DNA of 62,000 bases from assembly GCA_012295275.1 (NCBI GenBank), contig CM022667.1, positions 4,002,001 through 4,064,000 on the forward strand. Direction: 5' to 3'. The DNA comes from Chrysomallon squamiferum (lineage: Eukaryota; Mollusca; Gastropoda; Neomphalida; Peltospiridae). Position 1 is the first letter of the stretch; each line of letters starts with the position of its first letter. A program made the translations under genes and the position numbers. Positions 12,716 to 34,854 of this stretch are shown here, piece after piece. The notes beneath the pieces were generated by a model. The model ran no database searches, had not been told where the DNA came from, and was given only the letters and a program-made list of their open reading frames with translations.

Positions 12716-13096
12716 GTGTGTGACTAATGAGATCAAACAAGGAAATTGTTATGTTCTTTTCTTCATGACGTTATCTCTTACAAATTTGACATAGGCAGAA
12801 ACTAATGGATCTTTTGTAATCAGAATGTAACACAACACAACACACACACACACAACACACACTTTATTCAAGGGAAGAAACAGAAAAGCAAAACGATTAT
12901 GTAACATTTCAACATTCCTTTATTGTAAATATTCGATACATACATTCGTATATATTGCTTACATAATGATATAGTATCATATAATTAATGGTATAATATG
13001 AAACGTATATAATACCGGATGAATGTCTAAATCACACAATCAACAAATACACATGGAACGAATCAGTCATTTATCAGAAACAACTGACATATAATC

Positions 13097-13155
<59 letters not shown>

Positions 13156-13326
13156 GAAAGGAAAAAAAGGAAAAGAGAAGGTAAAGAAATTGTAGCCAGA
13201 ACGAGGCTAACGACAGTGCGCAGTGGAATGAGAAAGAAAAACGGAAATGGATTTTATCACATTTCAAAACAGAGCTCTTATACGGATTTCGTAAGAGAAA
13301 GAGAAAGATAATTTAAACAACAAATA

Positions 13327-13357
<31 letters not shown>

Positions 13358-16300
13358 AATAAAACAAAACAAATAATAGTAACAACTTGAAGTAAATAGA
13401 AAAAAAAAATAAAATAAAATAAATAATAATAATAAAATAAACTGGAACACCAATAAAAAAAAAGAAAAAAAAAAAAAACTACAAGATAAAAAACAAAGCG
13501 TACCTCTGAGCAAACGACAAAAAAAAAAAAAAAAAAAATGGCGGGATTCGGTGGATGTTTTTATGCCTTATCTTCTGTAAAACATAAAAAAAAAAGAAGA
13601 TTGGTGAATGTTCTGTGAATTCTCATAAATTTATATTAAATTTAGAAATAAACAATAGATACATACATATATAATAATAAACAAATACATAAAACTATCA
13701 AAACGTTATATTTTCATTTTAAAATGAAATGCCCGGAAATAAGTACACTAAATTTTTTCGTCATTAACAAGTGGGTACAATGAAGTCACGTAAACTGTCA
13801 AATTAAAGGAATGTTTTGAAAACGAAAATATTAAAAATAAATAAATAAATAAAATAAAATAATAATAATAATAAATAATAAATGAAACAAAACAAAATAA
13901 CTAATAAGAGGTTTATTTGTGTGTACATGTAATTGATATTGCGTAATTATTATTTATTCTGTAAATCTTACATCTATTGCGTATATAAGGTTATAAAAAT
14001 AGGGATACAAATCAACCTGAAATGATCAAAAACAAGTTAAAACGTATGTTTAAATACCAGCATCACAATTTGTAAACAAATTTCAGTTTAGAGATTTATG
14101 ATTGTTGTAATTCTTACACCATTTGAGATTCGCTAAAAAACAATGACTACACCATTAAACAAACTCTACATTTTTGAAATTTAAAAACACTCAAAGAATT
14201 TCTTAAAATTACAAATGGGTATAGGTTATAAGCTGTAAAATAATATATATAAACATATATATCAATTAGAAAATAACCATAATTATAATTATACATGCAG
14301 ATATAGAATTATTTTACCTTCCAATAGTTTAAAAATTTTACGGATATCATCAACATTAAAACAATCAAATAGATTTTCTTTATAATTCAACTTAATATTT
14401 ATCAGCTGTCATGAATCCTTGACTATTAGTCTGTATGTTCAAGTTAGAATCTTTATATATTTATGTGTTTGTGTGTGGTGTGTGTGTGCATAAATATATG
14501 TATGTGCATGTGTATATGTATATGTATATGTATGTATATCTCTGGAAAAGTCCAGTTTCTACAATAACAAAAATTGTGACACAGAAATACAGAGAACATA
14601 CAAAATACCCTTTAAAACATTAGAATTTGAAAATCACAATTTCTCAAACAAGCCTTGTACAATTTTCAATGAATCATTAAACACTTTAATGCGAGCACGA
14701 TTACAGGAACATTAAAAGATTATACACTCAACCGGATTATTATAAGCAGCAGTTAAAAAACACAACAAAAATAAATTATTCACCAATATTCCACCGTCAG
14801 GCAGGAATTTTCCAGAAAACTTTAAAAAATAATAATAATAAAATTTAAAAAATTACTAAATAAATAAAATTAAAAAAATAAAAAATAAAAAATAAAAATA
14901 ATTAAATAAATAAATAGATCATTTGATAAATCTGAAATATTAATACAGTCTTGAAAGCATATGGTATTCTTATGACAAATACACTGATTATTTAAGAAAT
15001 TTACTGGCTTATGTAAATCAAAATTTAAGCAAACAATAAAGATTATAGTCAAAGACATGTAAAAACGTCTAAACCTTACTTTTTAATATTAAAATGGAAA
15101 TACTGCTTCACAAACAACTGTATTCAGACTGTAAAATACTTCATGATTTTATTTAGATACAGATATACAGATATACATACACACACACAAGGAATGTATA
15201 AATACTGAAAAATCTTACAAATAGTGTGATATCCAGAAAAAAATAAACAAGAATATATTTTTTAGATTTTTTTTTTTTTTTTGATTCTGCTATGTTCCAG
15301 ACATTGAGTTCCAGTTAGTTCAGATTTTACAGAGGATCAACTCAAGAGCTTGGCAAGTCTGTAAATATCCAATTCCAACAGGGTCCTGTCAGTTACAACA
15401 AAGACCAAGATCTGTACATTTTAAGAGTTATTTTTACATTTTAGGAGTCTTGAGAAAGAGTAGATGTTTTTTTTTTCTCTACTTACTGTTTATCTGAGTT
15501 ACTTTTATTTCTAAAATCATGCAGCTGATAAAAAAAATAAAAAAAATAAAGAAATGAAACAAGCCGTTAAACTAAATACTGTAATGCATTAAATATAATA
15601 TAAATGTTCTTGTTTGTTTTTCTTTAGGTGTTTTTTTCATGCATATATATACATTTATATATATATTTTTATTATTTTATATTAGTTATAACAGTATTAA
15701 TGTCTTCTGTTCATTTTGAAAACTAGATACATTTTTATCCAGTAATATTAAAATTAAAAACGCTTTGTGAAAAAAGAGTTCTTCTTTGTGATGCAAACAT
15801 TCTGTTGTATCTTTTGTCTAGGCTTTTCTTTATATATCTATCTGTCTGTCTCTCTATCTGTTTATCTATCTATGTATACATTGGGATTTTTTTACTTTAT
15901 TTATCTGTTATTATCATTGGACTTTGGATATTACACCATTTGTACTGTTTCTGATTAAACAATACATTCATTGCATGTCTGAAAGATAAAATATATTAGT
16001 TATTATTTTTCCTATCTTTTTATAGCAATACTAATACTAATACTAATACTAAAAATATTAAAACTTCCTGATTCAACAGAGGAAAAGAAAATGTATCAAA
16101 ATAAAAAGAATCCTGATACTAAATAAATTTTAGAATATGAGAATAACACTTTGATAAAATCAGATTGAAAACTGGGGAAAAAAAGAACTTTACATGAAAA
16201 TTGACAGCAGTATATGTAAAAATAATATTAGTAAACCACTCATAAATAAATCTTCTAAAAATAAAGGAGATTATAGGATTTTCTTGAAACAATACATTTC

Positions 16301-16544
16301 CACCACAACATTTATTTCTACAAAACTCCTATGAATTAAAACCATTTTCAAAAATCTGCTACAAAAATTTCATTTGTTTTACAGTGCTTTTGAAATTTAA
16401 CAATTAATATAATAAATATATATTCTCTAAAAATATTAATTTGGTTTTTTGTTTTACATTTTATGGACATGAAAATGTTTTAAAAATTATATATACGATT
16501 TAATTAGCAAATTTATTAAACATTTTGATATCCATTTTGACGTA
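12287..16544. other. AT-rich stretch between convergent FBXO39 and aminotransferase genes
   Basis: No exon was recognised. The stretch includes a (TA)n run at about 12679-12709, an A-tract of about 38 bases at 13102-13139, TAAA/AAAT tetranucleotide runs near 13330-13360 and several short CA or TA repeats. Somewhat more complex sequence at about 15280-15440 may be distal 3' UTR of the minus-strand aminotransferase gene, but nothing proves it. Confidence 0.5.
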
Positions 16545-16550
16545 TTTATT
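16545..16550 (-). terminator. Candidate poly(A) signal of the aminotransferase gene
   Basis: TTTATT on the plus strand (AATAAA on the coding strand) lies about 135 bases past the stop codon. Several alternatives lie further downstream in the AT-rich sequence. Confidence 0.3.
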
Positions 16551-16684
16551 ATTAATTAAAACTGAACAAAATAATCACAGGATTTTATATTTACTATTGA
16601 GTATTTTAATTTTTAAAAACAAATTATTTTTTTTAAGTAAAATTTATAAAAATGATTTTTCAGGTTTAGCTTTTTGTGTCCTTT

Positions 16685-25625
<8,941 letters not shown>

Positions 25626-25730
25626 TGTGTTTAATACAATCTGATCTGTACGTTAGGCGAACTGAAAGTAATTAACTTGTAATTCGCAAGACGAAATCTG
25701 CACTACAACTTGCAAGGTCAGTGCTGCAGG

Positions 25731-25738
25731 TATTTATA
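25731..25738 (-). promoter_or_regulatory. TATA-like box of the aminotransferase gene
   Basis: TATAAATA on the minus strand, 106 bases before the start ATG at 25625, would place initiation near 25705 and give a 5' UTR of about 80 bases. A second weaker match (TATAAGAG) lies at 25741-25748. Confidence 0.4.
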
Positions 25739-25749
25739 TTCTCTTATAA

Positions 25750-26370
25750 ACCTTGGAGTGGTCCCCCTTAGATAGGCTCCAAAGTTTCAGGTCGATTTGA
25801 CAGCACTTTCATTTGCATATATTATTTCAACGTGGCAATAAAAAAATCCCATTTCATTCTAATTGAGTAGATAAGTAAAATATGAACACACACACACACA
25901 CACACACACACAGCTATAGTATTTGATAAAATAGGCATAGTTGTAACCATGAGAAATATATCGTAATGCACATCAAAATAGATGTGTCATTGTAGGCCTA
26001 AATAACGTTCCTCACTCAATTAATTAATTTCCGAATGCTTTATGAATCTAATCTAAACGTGAAATTAGGTATGTATGTACGTATGTATGTATGCATGCAT
26101 GCAAATATGTGTGTAAAGAGCTGCATTCCAGAGTCTGCCGAGGTCCGTCCGTGGATGTGTAAATTTACTTTCCAGAATGCAGGAAAATGCATCTCCTGCA
26201 TTTTAGGTTTAAAAAAAAAAAAAAAAAAAAACGGGTGCTGCAGTGTGTGCTTTATCAGATGAAACGAGTTTTATTATGAAGATAATTAAAACAAAATCTG
26301 GATCAAAATAATAATAGTTTTTAATAATAATAACAACAACAACACCAACAATAATCATAACATACACACA

Positions 26371-26404
<34 letters not shown>

Positions 26405-26428
26405 AAAATTAAAAATAAATAAAAATAT

Positions 26429-26481
<53 letters not shown>

Positions 26482-27979
26482 TATTTTTATTAAGTCGATT
26501 ACCATCATCAGTAGAACTGAATACCTTATGACACGTTAAATTAAATATTATAAATTAACATTATTTGATGCTCTGTTATTTGCCTCAGCATATTATCCAG
26601 TGAGGTATTTATCGAATATACTACCAAAACCATTGTAGCTTACACTGCTTTGGTAGACGTCCATGAAGCACAAGTTATAATGTACCTTCCTCGTACAAAC
26701 AATTTTTAATTACAATTACTGATCATTTGCATTTCAAACTGAAATATTTTTCCATTGTATTTGTCTTTAATAGTATCTTTTATTTCAAAATTGTATTTTT
26801 TATTATTGTTTCAACAGTTATTTAATCAAATATATATTTGGATGAAAAAATAAATAAATACAAAATTAAATACAAACAGTGTGGTAATTGTTTTTAGGAA
26901 AGACAAGTAGGTTAAAAAATATTTAAAAAAAAAAAAAAAAAATCTATATCAGGATTAAAGTTCAGTACTAGTAAAAAACAAAGACAATGTGACCGAATTT
27001 ATGGCTGAAATTAAAACGTATACAATTTATTATTCATGGAAAAAACGCACCACATTCATTAAATTGAAATTAAACAATAACAAGGAAGCACTTGAGAACA
27101 AGGAAACCAAGAAGTATTTAAAAATAGAACTCTAGGATTTAACGCAACTTTGTTCAAATCTTTAATATTGAAACGTCCGAACAGAGAGGCCAAAACAAGC
27201 AAGATCGCGCAGAGCTAGTGTTGAAAGTAAACTTAAATTTGATTGGTTAATCCTCTTTTAATCAATTAAATTAAACACGAAATTCCGGATCGTCTGATTA
27301 TCCTTGCCAAAAAAATCTGAAGGTAACGTGTGTTCTCGAAAATTTTTAGTTTAAAAGTAAATTTCCGTTTATGTGTTTACTCGATAAAAAAGATATTTTA
27401 TCATTTTTTTCCCTCCATTTTTTTTCTTCTTTTCTTTCTTTTCGTCTGCTTCCTCTTCTGTAGTTTTTGAGTGTTCTTAATCTTCAAAAAGTTAGTATTA
27501 TATTGCATTATTTTTTTTATTTATTTATTTAATATTATTCTGGATGCTAAATGATTATGTTCATTTAATTTCTAATAAAAATAATGTGCATTCTCTAATC
27601 ATTTTTTATTTTTTTATTATTATTATTATTTTTTTAAATTATTATTTTTAAGTAGTCACGCTGGTATCACTATATTATCTTCTGCTCCAAAATATCTGTT
27701 TTCCATTTAAGTCACTAATGTCTATGGGAAGGTTTTTGTAAGAAATGTTTGGGACGAAAGGCGGATGCAGCTCCGCAGAGTCACGCTGCATACACGCCAT
27801 TCTTATCTTCACAGGATAAAGCTGATATCTTAAGACAGTAAATAGCTGTTCCATAAAATATATAATTATACGGAATAACTGTTTAAATAGATACATTTAA
27901 ATTATTAATTTAATAATTGCGGTAATAATGGATGCAGTAGTAGTAGTAAATTAGTAATGGTTTCAATAGTAGCTGTAGC

Positions 27980-28038
<59 letters not shown>

Positions 28039-28403
28039 ATTAGAATAGTATAATTATAATCTACTGCAATAATATGTAAGTGCAACAAAAATAATATTAC
28101 CTTATAATCTGATTATTAATTTTATTATATATAATTAACAATCACAGTAACGTATTTATTTATTTATTTTAAATAATTAAATGTTTGCTATAGTTGAAAA
28201 ATAGAAGGCGATGCAAGTGAACTTTAGTAATGATAAATAATATCAAAGTATACTGATTTTGATTTGTTTCACAAATATTTAAAAAAATATATATATATAT
28301 TTATATAATTAACACAATTGCGATAACTGCACATAAATGTATGATTTACTTTTTAAAAATTCTGTTTATTTATTTACTTAATACTCTTTCTTCCTTTCTT
28401 CTT

Positions 28404-28474
<71 letters not shown>

Positions 28475-28790
28475 AATATGAGAAATCAGTAGTTAGAAAA
28501 AGAAATAAACAAATAAACAATTACAATAATGATGATGGTGATTACAAATAATAAAACAAAACACACACACACACACACACACATGCATAATTATGTATTA
28601 GTGTATATGCAGACGACACTAGCCGCAGCGTCGTTGTAATTTTTGTAACATAAATTAAATTAGGTATATCCTGTATTTCTGAAACAAAGAATAAACTTTA
28701 TTCAGTTTGTTTTAAACTGTAGCCATGTAGCATTTTGCACAACTAAAGCACATGGCTTCGCAAGGTATCTAATTGCGACCTTTTGCTCTA
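25750..28790. other. Intergenic region between divergent aminotransferase and Maf genes
   Basis: About 3 kb with no supported exon. It contains A-tracts, (TA)n runs at about 26428-26476 and 28410-28472, and an (ATT)n run at 27982-28036. A block of higher complexity at about 27650-27850 includes GCAGAGTCACGC, which contains an AP-1/MARE-like core. It is a candidate regulatory element for Maf, judged by base composition only. Confidence 0.4.
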
Positions 28791-28913
28791 ACCCGCCCCG
28801 TTATCGTTTGTTGACAGGCAATGTGCTGGAAATAAATGTCTATCTGTATTACGATTGGTTGACTATGACACGGGATACCGACTAAGATTGTGACGTCAAA
28901 TGCGATATAAAAG
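28791..28913 (+). promoter_or_regulatory. Core promoter of the large Maf gene
   Basis: The pieces lie in promoter order: a GC-box-like CCGCCCC at 28793-28799, an inverted CCAAT box (ATTGG) at 28854-28858, a perfect CRE palindrome TGACGTCA at 28891-28898 and a TATA box TATAAAAG at 28906-28913. An initiator-like CCACTTG at 28932-28938 sits at the right spacing, so transcription probably starts near 28934. TGACGTCA is also the core of the C-MARE bound by Maf proteins, so feedback is possible. Confidence 0.65.
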
Positions 28914-28979
28914 AGCTTGGGATTCCCCCGGCCACTTGTTGTTGCCTGCTCTTTCGGGGAGTCTGGTCGTGGTGGCAAG

Positions 28980-29064
28980 GTAAGATACCACCGACGATTT
29001 TACTTTCCTATTTTTTTTTTTCTTCAAACCGAAAACTTTTTCTTTTCTGACTTAATCTATACAG
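28980..29064 (+). other. Possible 85-bp intron in the Maf 5' UTR
   Basis: CAAG|GTAAGA at 28979/28980 is a strong donor. A T-rich tract ending CTATACAG at 29064 is a good acceptor. Both lie between the predicted start site and the ATG. Vertebrate large Maf coding regions are intronless, and so is this one; the intron would be purely leader. Confidence 0.35.
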
Positions 29065-29310
29065 CAAAGGATCCGTTTTACATTTTGCACAGATCGCAGC
29101 TGTTGAACTGACAGACTGTCGATGCATATTCGTTTTGGATATTGCTGGGTTTCCAGTCAGCTGATCAGCGCCTGCGTTTAGACAGCTCTGACCTACATTT
29201 ATCTAAAAGTACCGGGAGAGCAGGGCACACCAAGCTAAAAGCTGTCATTTGATACCTCTACACTGTGTCTGGGGTCGTACGGACTCTCAATTCTCGTTTG
29301 AGGCGACAGT

Positions 29311-30195
29311 ATGGATCATTTGGCTGAAGATTATATAAACGAATTCGATCTTGATCAGCTAGATTTTACCGTTATCAAACGTGAATATGAAGAGGAACAG
29401 AAGCTAAAGTGCTGCATGGGGGATGTTAATAACGGACTTGCATCGGGCCCCACGAGTCCTGGATGCAGTGTGCCAACGTCACCTCTGGCCACACAAGACA
29501 TACCCAGCCCTTTGGAGCAGAAGCCAATGATGGGGGATTTAAATTGGCTGCAGTGGTATGCTGGTCTTCAACTAAGTTCATTGTGTGAAAAATTCGCACC
29601 CCAGCTTTCCCCCGAGGAGGCAGTCGATGCCCTTATAAAATCCGTCGAGGCCCCCGCTTCTGTCAAATCCAGTGTTCAATCTACTACAGAAGACGAAAAG
29701 TGGTTGACTGACGTCGACGAAGACACGGAAACCGAATCGCAGACGTCAACAACATCTGCAAAGCAGGAAACGACGTCGTCGTCTTCCAAAAAAGAGGAGA
29801 AAAATGACTCAAAAAATGACACTTCATCTAACTCAGGCATTGACATACAAGACGATGATCTTGTTTATTTACCGGTTCGCGAGCTCAATCGCCGCCTACA
29901 GGGCAAACCCAAAGACGAAGTTGTGCGTTTGAAGCAGAAACGGAGGACATTAAAAAATCGCGGCTACGCACAGAACTGTCGTTCCAAACGCTTACAGCAG
30001 AAGTTCGAACTAGAGAATACCAATAATGGCCTCTCAAAACAAATTGCGGCTCTGAAAAGACAGGTGGATTTATTGACAAGAGAACGTGATTTTTACAAAC
30101 AACAGTGTCTTGTACAACGGGATAATGCAGCACGTGCGGCGAGGGACGGGTCGGTGTCGAGCAGCTACCCCAGCTCCCCTGACGAGTTTAGCTAA
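29311..30195 (+). CDS. MAF: Large Maf bZIP transcription factor, single exon
   Basis: 294 residues in one exon, as for vertebrate MAFA, MAFB, MAF and NRL. The N-terminus has the large-Maf activation region: [14 protein letters not shown], a sumoylation-type VIKRE, proline-directed serines (PTSP, IPSP) resembling the GSK3/MAPK sites, [14 protein letters not shown], and [14 protein letters not shown] Ser/Thr/acidic linker covers roughly 115-180. The extended homology region starts at about 184 ([13 protein letters not shown]). The basic region [17 protein letters not shown] (211-227) has the Maf-type NRGYAQ and invariant Cys/Arg. A leucine zipper follows to about 265. The short C-tail is Ser/Pro-rich. 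It binds MARE sites as a dimer in the nucleus. CRSKRLQQ resembles vertebrate NRL more than c-MAF (CRFKRVQQ), so one ancestral large Maf is likely. A poly(A) signal lies at 30355-30360. Confidence 0.95.
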   Translation: MDHLAEDYINEFDLDQLDFTVIKREYEEEQKLKCCMGDVNNGLASGPTSPGCSVPTSPLATQDIPSPLEQKPMMGDLNWLQWYAGLQLSSLCEKFAPQLSPEEAVDALIKSVEAPASVKSSVQSTTEDEKWLTDVDEDTETESQTSTTSAKQETTSSSSKKEEKNDSKNDTSSNSGIDIQDDDLVYLPVRELNRRLQGKPKDEVVRLKQKRRTLKNRGYAQNCRSKRLQQKFELENTNNGLSKQIAALKRQVDLLTRERDFYKQQCLVQRDNAARAARDGSVSSSYPSSPDEFS

Positions 30196-30748
30196 ACGGC
30201 GCGACCTTGACATTTCATGTGCGTAACCGGTTTGATGACATGTGATAACAAAACACCAACTGCTTCTTAAAAATATACCTCGTTGGTGACAAACATTGTA
30301 CGTCGTGGAACTTCATTATTAACTAGTAAATGTTCTCCAGGTAATTTGTTTTAAAATAAACTCTTTTGTTTTTATTCTTTTTGGCGAAAGGATTACATGA
30401 ATCGTGAGTGTGTTCGGCGTTTGGCACAGATCCAAGCGATCAGCTGATTGAGGCCAAGTTCAGTCTGCCGACAGCTCGGTACATTGTCCTAGATTCCCCT
30501 GCAGTTTCAGCTGTTCATTTTTTTTCTTTAAATTCTGTCTTTTATTTTCTTCATTACATAGTAAGAAAAGAAAAGTAAATGCATTTGTTAAGTTTATTAG
30601 TTACGATTGCAAATGGAATGTACTGCAATTTATTTGTTTTGCTGTGTAAAAATTTTAATATTCGTTGCGAAGTGAAGGGTAACAATTTCGCTTTTTAAAC
30701 TTTTCTTTCTTTTTTTTTTTTTTTTTAAGTTACCTGCATTGGCAAACT

Positions 30749-30796
<48 letters not shown>

Positions 30797-31912
30797 TTTT
30801 TGTTTGTTTAATCTGCATAAATGTTAAAGGTTGGAAAATAAAATGAAAAAATAAAAACAAAACCAACTTTTTATCCATTTACCCACCAGTTACTTATGCT
30901 TTAAATAGCTGAAAAAAATTATTGTATTAGGACTGTGATATTGATAGAAAGGTTTCTTGATGGTTGCAAATTTGTTAACTTCATTTCGAAATGAAATATT
31001 TTAGTATATACATTTGTGATAAGTCGTTAATCAGTGTTTACTGCATTAATCTACTGTTAATCTCTGAAGATAATAAATATTTCAGAAATAACAATTTGAT
31101 ATCCAAATTGTAATGATTTTGAAAAATAAATTTATTGCTGTGCAAATATTAAAAAACCTAAACTGTTAAGAATGTTTATGCTATAGAATAAATAAATATA
31201 TATATATTTTTTTAGAATACATTTTTTATATTTACTGAAACAATAAAAATAAAAGAAATAATAAAAAGACTATGGTGTGAGATAAACAGTTAATTAATGC
31301 AGTTTGTTATTTGTTATATAAAACAAAAAGTTGTTCCTGTTGAAGGTTTTTTTTAGAAATATTTTTTAACACATTTTTTGTCTGTCCTAAAAAAAAAAAA
31401 AACCTTCTGTATAGATTTATTTTTTCATACAAAATATATTTTATTTAATAACTGATTATTTTAGAAGTTTTAAATTTATATCATCAAAATAATTCTGAAA
31501 TAAAAACAGAAACAGTGGAGACTCTCAGAATTTAATATTAAGATTTTTAGAGCATTTTATAATTAGAACCAAGGCTAAAATTATTAAAATAAAAATATAT
31601 TTTTATCTTGAAGTTCAAGAGGATGTGTTAAAGATTTGGGGGGGGAGGTAAAAAGACCCTCCTTACTCAGGATGCAGAATGTGCAAATCTTGTTTCAGGA
31701 AATGTATACTTAATCTTGAAATATTTCTAATGCAAACTAATTAAAAGTCATTTTCGTTCTGACATAGTTTTTGAATATTTTTTTTTCATTTTTAATTTAA
31801 AAGAGAATAATATTCAGTTGCAGAATTTAAAATTCTTTTCATACTTAATTTTCAGTTAACTACGCTATTTTTTTTTTTTTTCTTTAAATATTTTCTGTTT
31901 CACCCTTTATAA

Positions 31913-32052
31913 TTTTCATCCGAAATAAATTTATTACATACCTTTTTTTTTTTTCCATATGTTGGTGGTAAATGTTTTTATTTTCATCTGAAATAAATTT
32001 ATTATATATCTTTTTTTTTTTCTTCCATATGTTGGTGGTAAATATTTTAATT
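31913..32052. repeat. 68-bp tandem duplication
   Basis: Two copies of a unit starting TTTTCATC(C/T)GAAATAAATT, followed by a T-tract and CATATGTTGGTGGTAAAT. They begin at about 31913 and 31981 and differ at a few bases. Confidence 0.8.
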
Positions 32053-32087
32053 TTCATTTCACAAATGCACAGATTTCACTTTACTAG

Positions 32088-32230
32088 TGTAATGGCGAGA
32101 TTTATATTTGACAATGTAATGTGAAATGTAATGTGGAGATTTATATTTGATAATGTTATGTGCTGGTTTACATATGAAATGTAATGTGCAGATTTATATT
32201 TGATAGTGTAATGTGCTCGTTTACATTTAC
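32088..32230. repeat. Degenerate ~55-bp tandem repeat, three copies
   Basis: GATTTATATTTGA(C/T)A(A/G)TGT(A/T)ATGTG recurs three times with intervening ACATTTACAAAT-like text. Confidence 0.6.
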
Positions 32231-32379
32231 AAATGTTTTCACAAATTCTTTTTATTTATTGTGCAGAAATACAGATAATTTACATTTCAAAATTAGCTGA
32301 CAGATCTGAAACACTTCTCGTAGTGTCAGCTAAAACAAAAATCTAACAGTCATTTTAAAAAGTGCAGCAAACATTTATA

Positions 32380-32585
32380 TAGATAAGACAAAATAGGCCT
32401 TTATATGATCCAAAAAATTGTCCTCTACATAATACAGAAAAACAGTCCTTTACATGATACACAAGAATAGGCCTTTGTATAGAGAACTAATATGTCTTTA
32501 CAAAATATGCTGAATATAAAATGAGGCCTTTACACAGGTTTTTGTACAGATAGCTTATATAAAATACACAGAAAGAGGCCTGTGA
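32380..32585. repeat. Degenerate ~35-bp tandem repeat
   Basis: Five or six loose copies of a phrase built on AGGCCTTTATATGAT(C/A)C or GTCCTTTACATGATAC with spacer. Confidence 0.5.
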
Positions 32586-33939
32586 GCAGAAATGATAGGT
32601 TTTTTTTCATATATTTTGATCTTTTGTTTATTATTATTATTTTAATACATACAGACATTTTTTTTAATCGTTTATTTTTATCTATATACTGGATAAAACT
32701 AGAAAATGGACTGAAAATTATGATTGCCTTGAAAACTGTGATATCAGTATCAAATTTTATCCATCCATAACAATTATTTACATATGTAGTGTATGTGAAT
32801 GTATTTACACACGTAAAATTGCCCCATTTCAGGTTAAGATACTTTTTAATTTATTTGGTAAATAAATAATAAATATCACTTTTCTTTTTTTAAATAAACA
32901 TTGTTATATAGGTAGAAATGCTCTGTTACCATTTAAATAACACATTTTTTTTTTTTTTTTTCTGTAAAAGTAAAGATTTTATAGTTTAAAATATATTTCA
33001 ATAAACTCCTTGAATTATTCTTCTTTTTCTTTGTATTACTAATGTAATATTATTTGAATTTTGTTTTCCAAGTTACCGCACAAGCTGTATTAAACAGCCA
33101 TGCAAAACTGTAATCTGTCAGATATGTCCTCTTTAACACAAGTGGCTGCTTAACACAGGTTGTTGGTTTGTTATGTAAGATGGCTTGTTAATGTAGGTGC
33201 ACGTAATGTGTTATTGTTGTTATTAACCTGTTCTTCTGATCTCGTTCATTTTGTATGAACTCTTATTTTGAATTGTATCGTGTTTGTTACGACATTTCTA
33301 AATACTTTGAATGTCGTAGAATAATCGTTATTGTGACAAATATTTCAGGATTGGTAATAAAAAGAAAATTGTGTTTTCCTTCCATTTAAAAAACAAAACA
33401 AATGTAATAAAAGTATAAATTAATTTTTTTTATATATATATATATATAGACACATACACACAATTAACTGATTTTTGTTGTATTGTGGTTAGAAATGTTT
33501 GTGATTAGACGTTTTTCAAAAATATATTGTTACTATTATTAAATCTGTAACTGTTGTTATTATTATTTATTATACTGATATTTTATTATTATTATTATCA
33601 TTATTGTTATTATTAACTAATGCTGATATTTTTTTTTATTATAATAGTTATTGTTAATATTATTATTGTTATTGTTCATATTTTATTAATGTTATTGTTA
33701 TTATTATTATTTTCTTTGTTGTTTATTATTATTATTATTATCAAACAAACAATGGCTGCATTATAAAAAACAAAAACCACTAAAAGTCTATGTACAAAAT
33801 AAAAACGGTAAATTATAAATGCATTCTGTATTAAATTGTAAATGAGATCTCTTGTCACTTCAGTAGATTTATCGATATATGTAGGTGTATGTAAGTCACT
33901 TTACATCTATTACTAACCAGCTGTTTTTAAGTCCAAACT

Positions 33940-33952
33940 GTTGCTAGGCAAC
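33940..33952. promoter_or_regulatory. X-box-like motif (GTTGCTAGGCAAC)
   Basis: A 13-base near-palindrome with half-sites GTTGC and GCAAC around TAG, matching the RFX-type X-box pattern. It lies about 3.7 kb past the Maf stop, not next to any recognised start. Function is unknown. Confidence 0.3.
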
Positions 33953-34814
33953 CAGGTTATGGATCACCGAATCCACTTCGATTGTTTTGCAATGCGTTAT
34001 TAACTGTAGATTGTAACATGGGACGAAAAAAAAAAAAAAAAAAAATTAAAAACATTTAAATAAATGAATGAATAAATATTTAGGTTTTTTTTTTTTTACA
34101 TCAAAAATATTTGTTTAATTGTTTTTAGGAGTTAAATAAAAAAAAAAAAAGCTTAAAAAAATTAAAATAATCTAAGATAATGTACTATAATTTAACTTAA
34201 AAGAAAAAAAAAATGTAAATGAAAGACTGCAATGATTTGAATACAGACAAATGCACATTCATTCATACATACATACATACATATATAAAATTATTTTTTT
34301 GCCATATATATATATATATATACACTGAAAAAATATTAAACTGTAGCGTTTTAATAACATTCTTTATTGTTAGAAAAGTTTTGACTTCAGTACTATAAAG
34401 AAATAAATGAAAATATAGAGGGGCGTATCAATGGAAAATGGCTCTAATGGCAAGCACAAACACACTACAAACTGATTTTAGTCTTATTGTGGTTAGAAAT
34501 GTTTGTTATTGGAGACAGTTTTCAGATATGTTTACCATAAATTCAGCAAAAAAAATACCAGTCAAGTTTAATATTAGTGCTCATTGGCAACCTCCTTTAA
34601 GTGGTACTAGGACACATGTACTCCACTGAAAATATATAAAAATATGTTAAAACAGTCCGTTATTATCACCATTGGTATACTTTAAATTATTATTATACTT
34701 TATTCCTTTTTTTTTTTAATTTTATAATAAATAAAAAAAAAACTTTATCAGTAGACGATACTTCTCTACAAGCTGTTATTCCCATCACTGATGTACTTTA
34801 AACCACCTTTTTTT

Positions 34815-34854
<40 letters not shown>

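Larger units (their letters stand above)
30196..33900. other. Maf 3' UTR and downstream AT-rich sequence
   Basis: No coding exon. AATAAA at 30355-30360 is the first candidate poly(A) site, but many later copies would allow a longer 3' UTR. It includes a (CA)n run at about 30751-30792 and short tandem repeats described separately. Confidence 0.5.

Noticed and set aside
28769-28978. 69-residue minus-strand frame at the Maf promoter
   Set aside because: It overlaps TATA, CRE and CCAAT elements and has no support as a gene.
34438-34629. 63-residue plus-strand frame
   Set aside because: Part of it resembles non-coding sequence near 33465-33530 (a shared phrase GTGGTTAGAAATGTTTG), which suggests an old dispersed repeat and not a gene.
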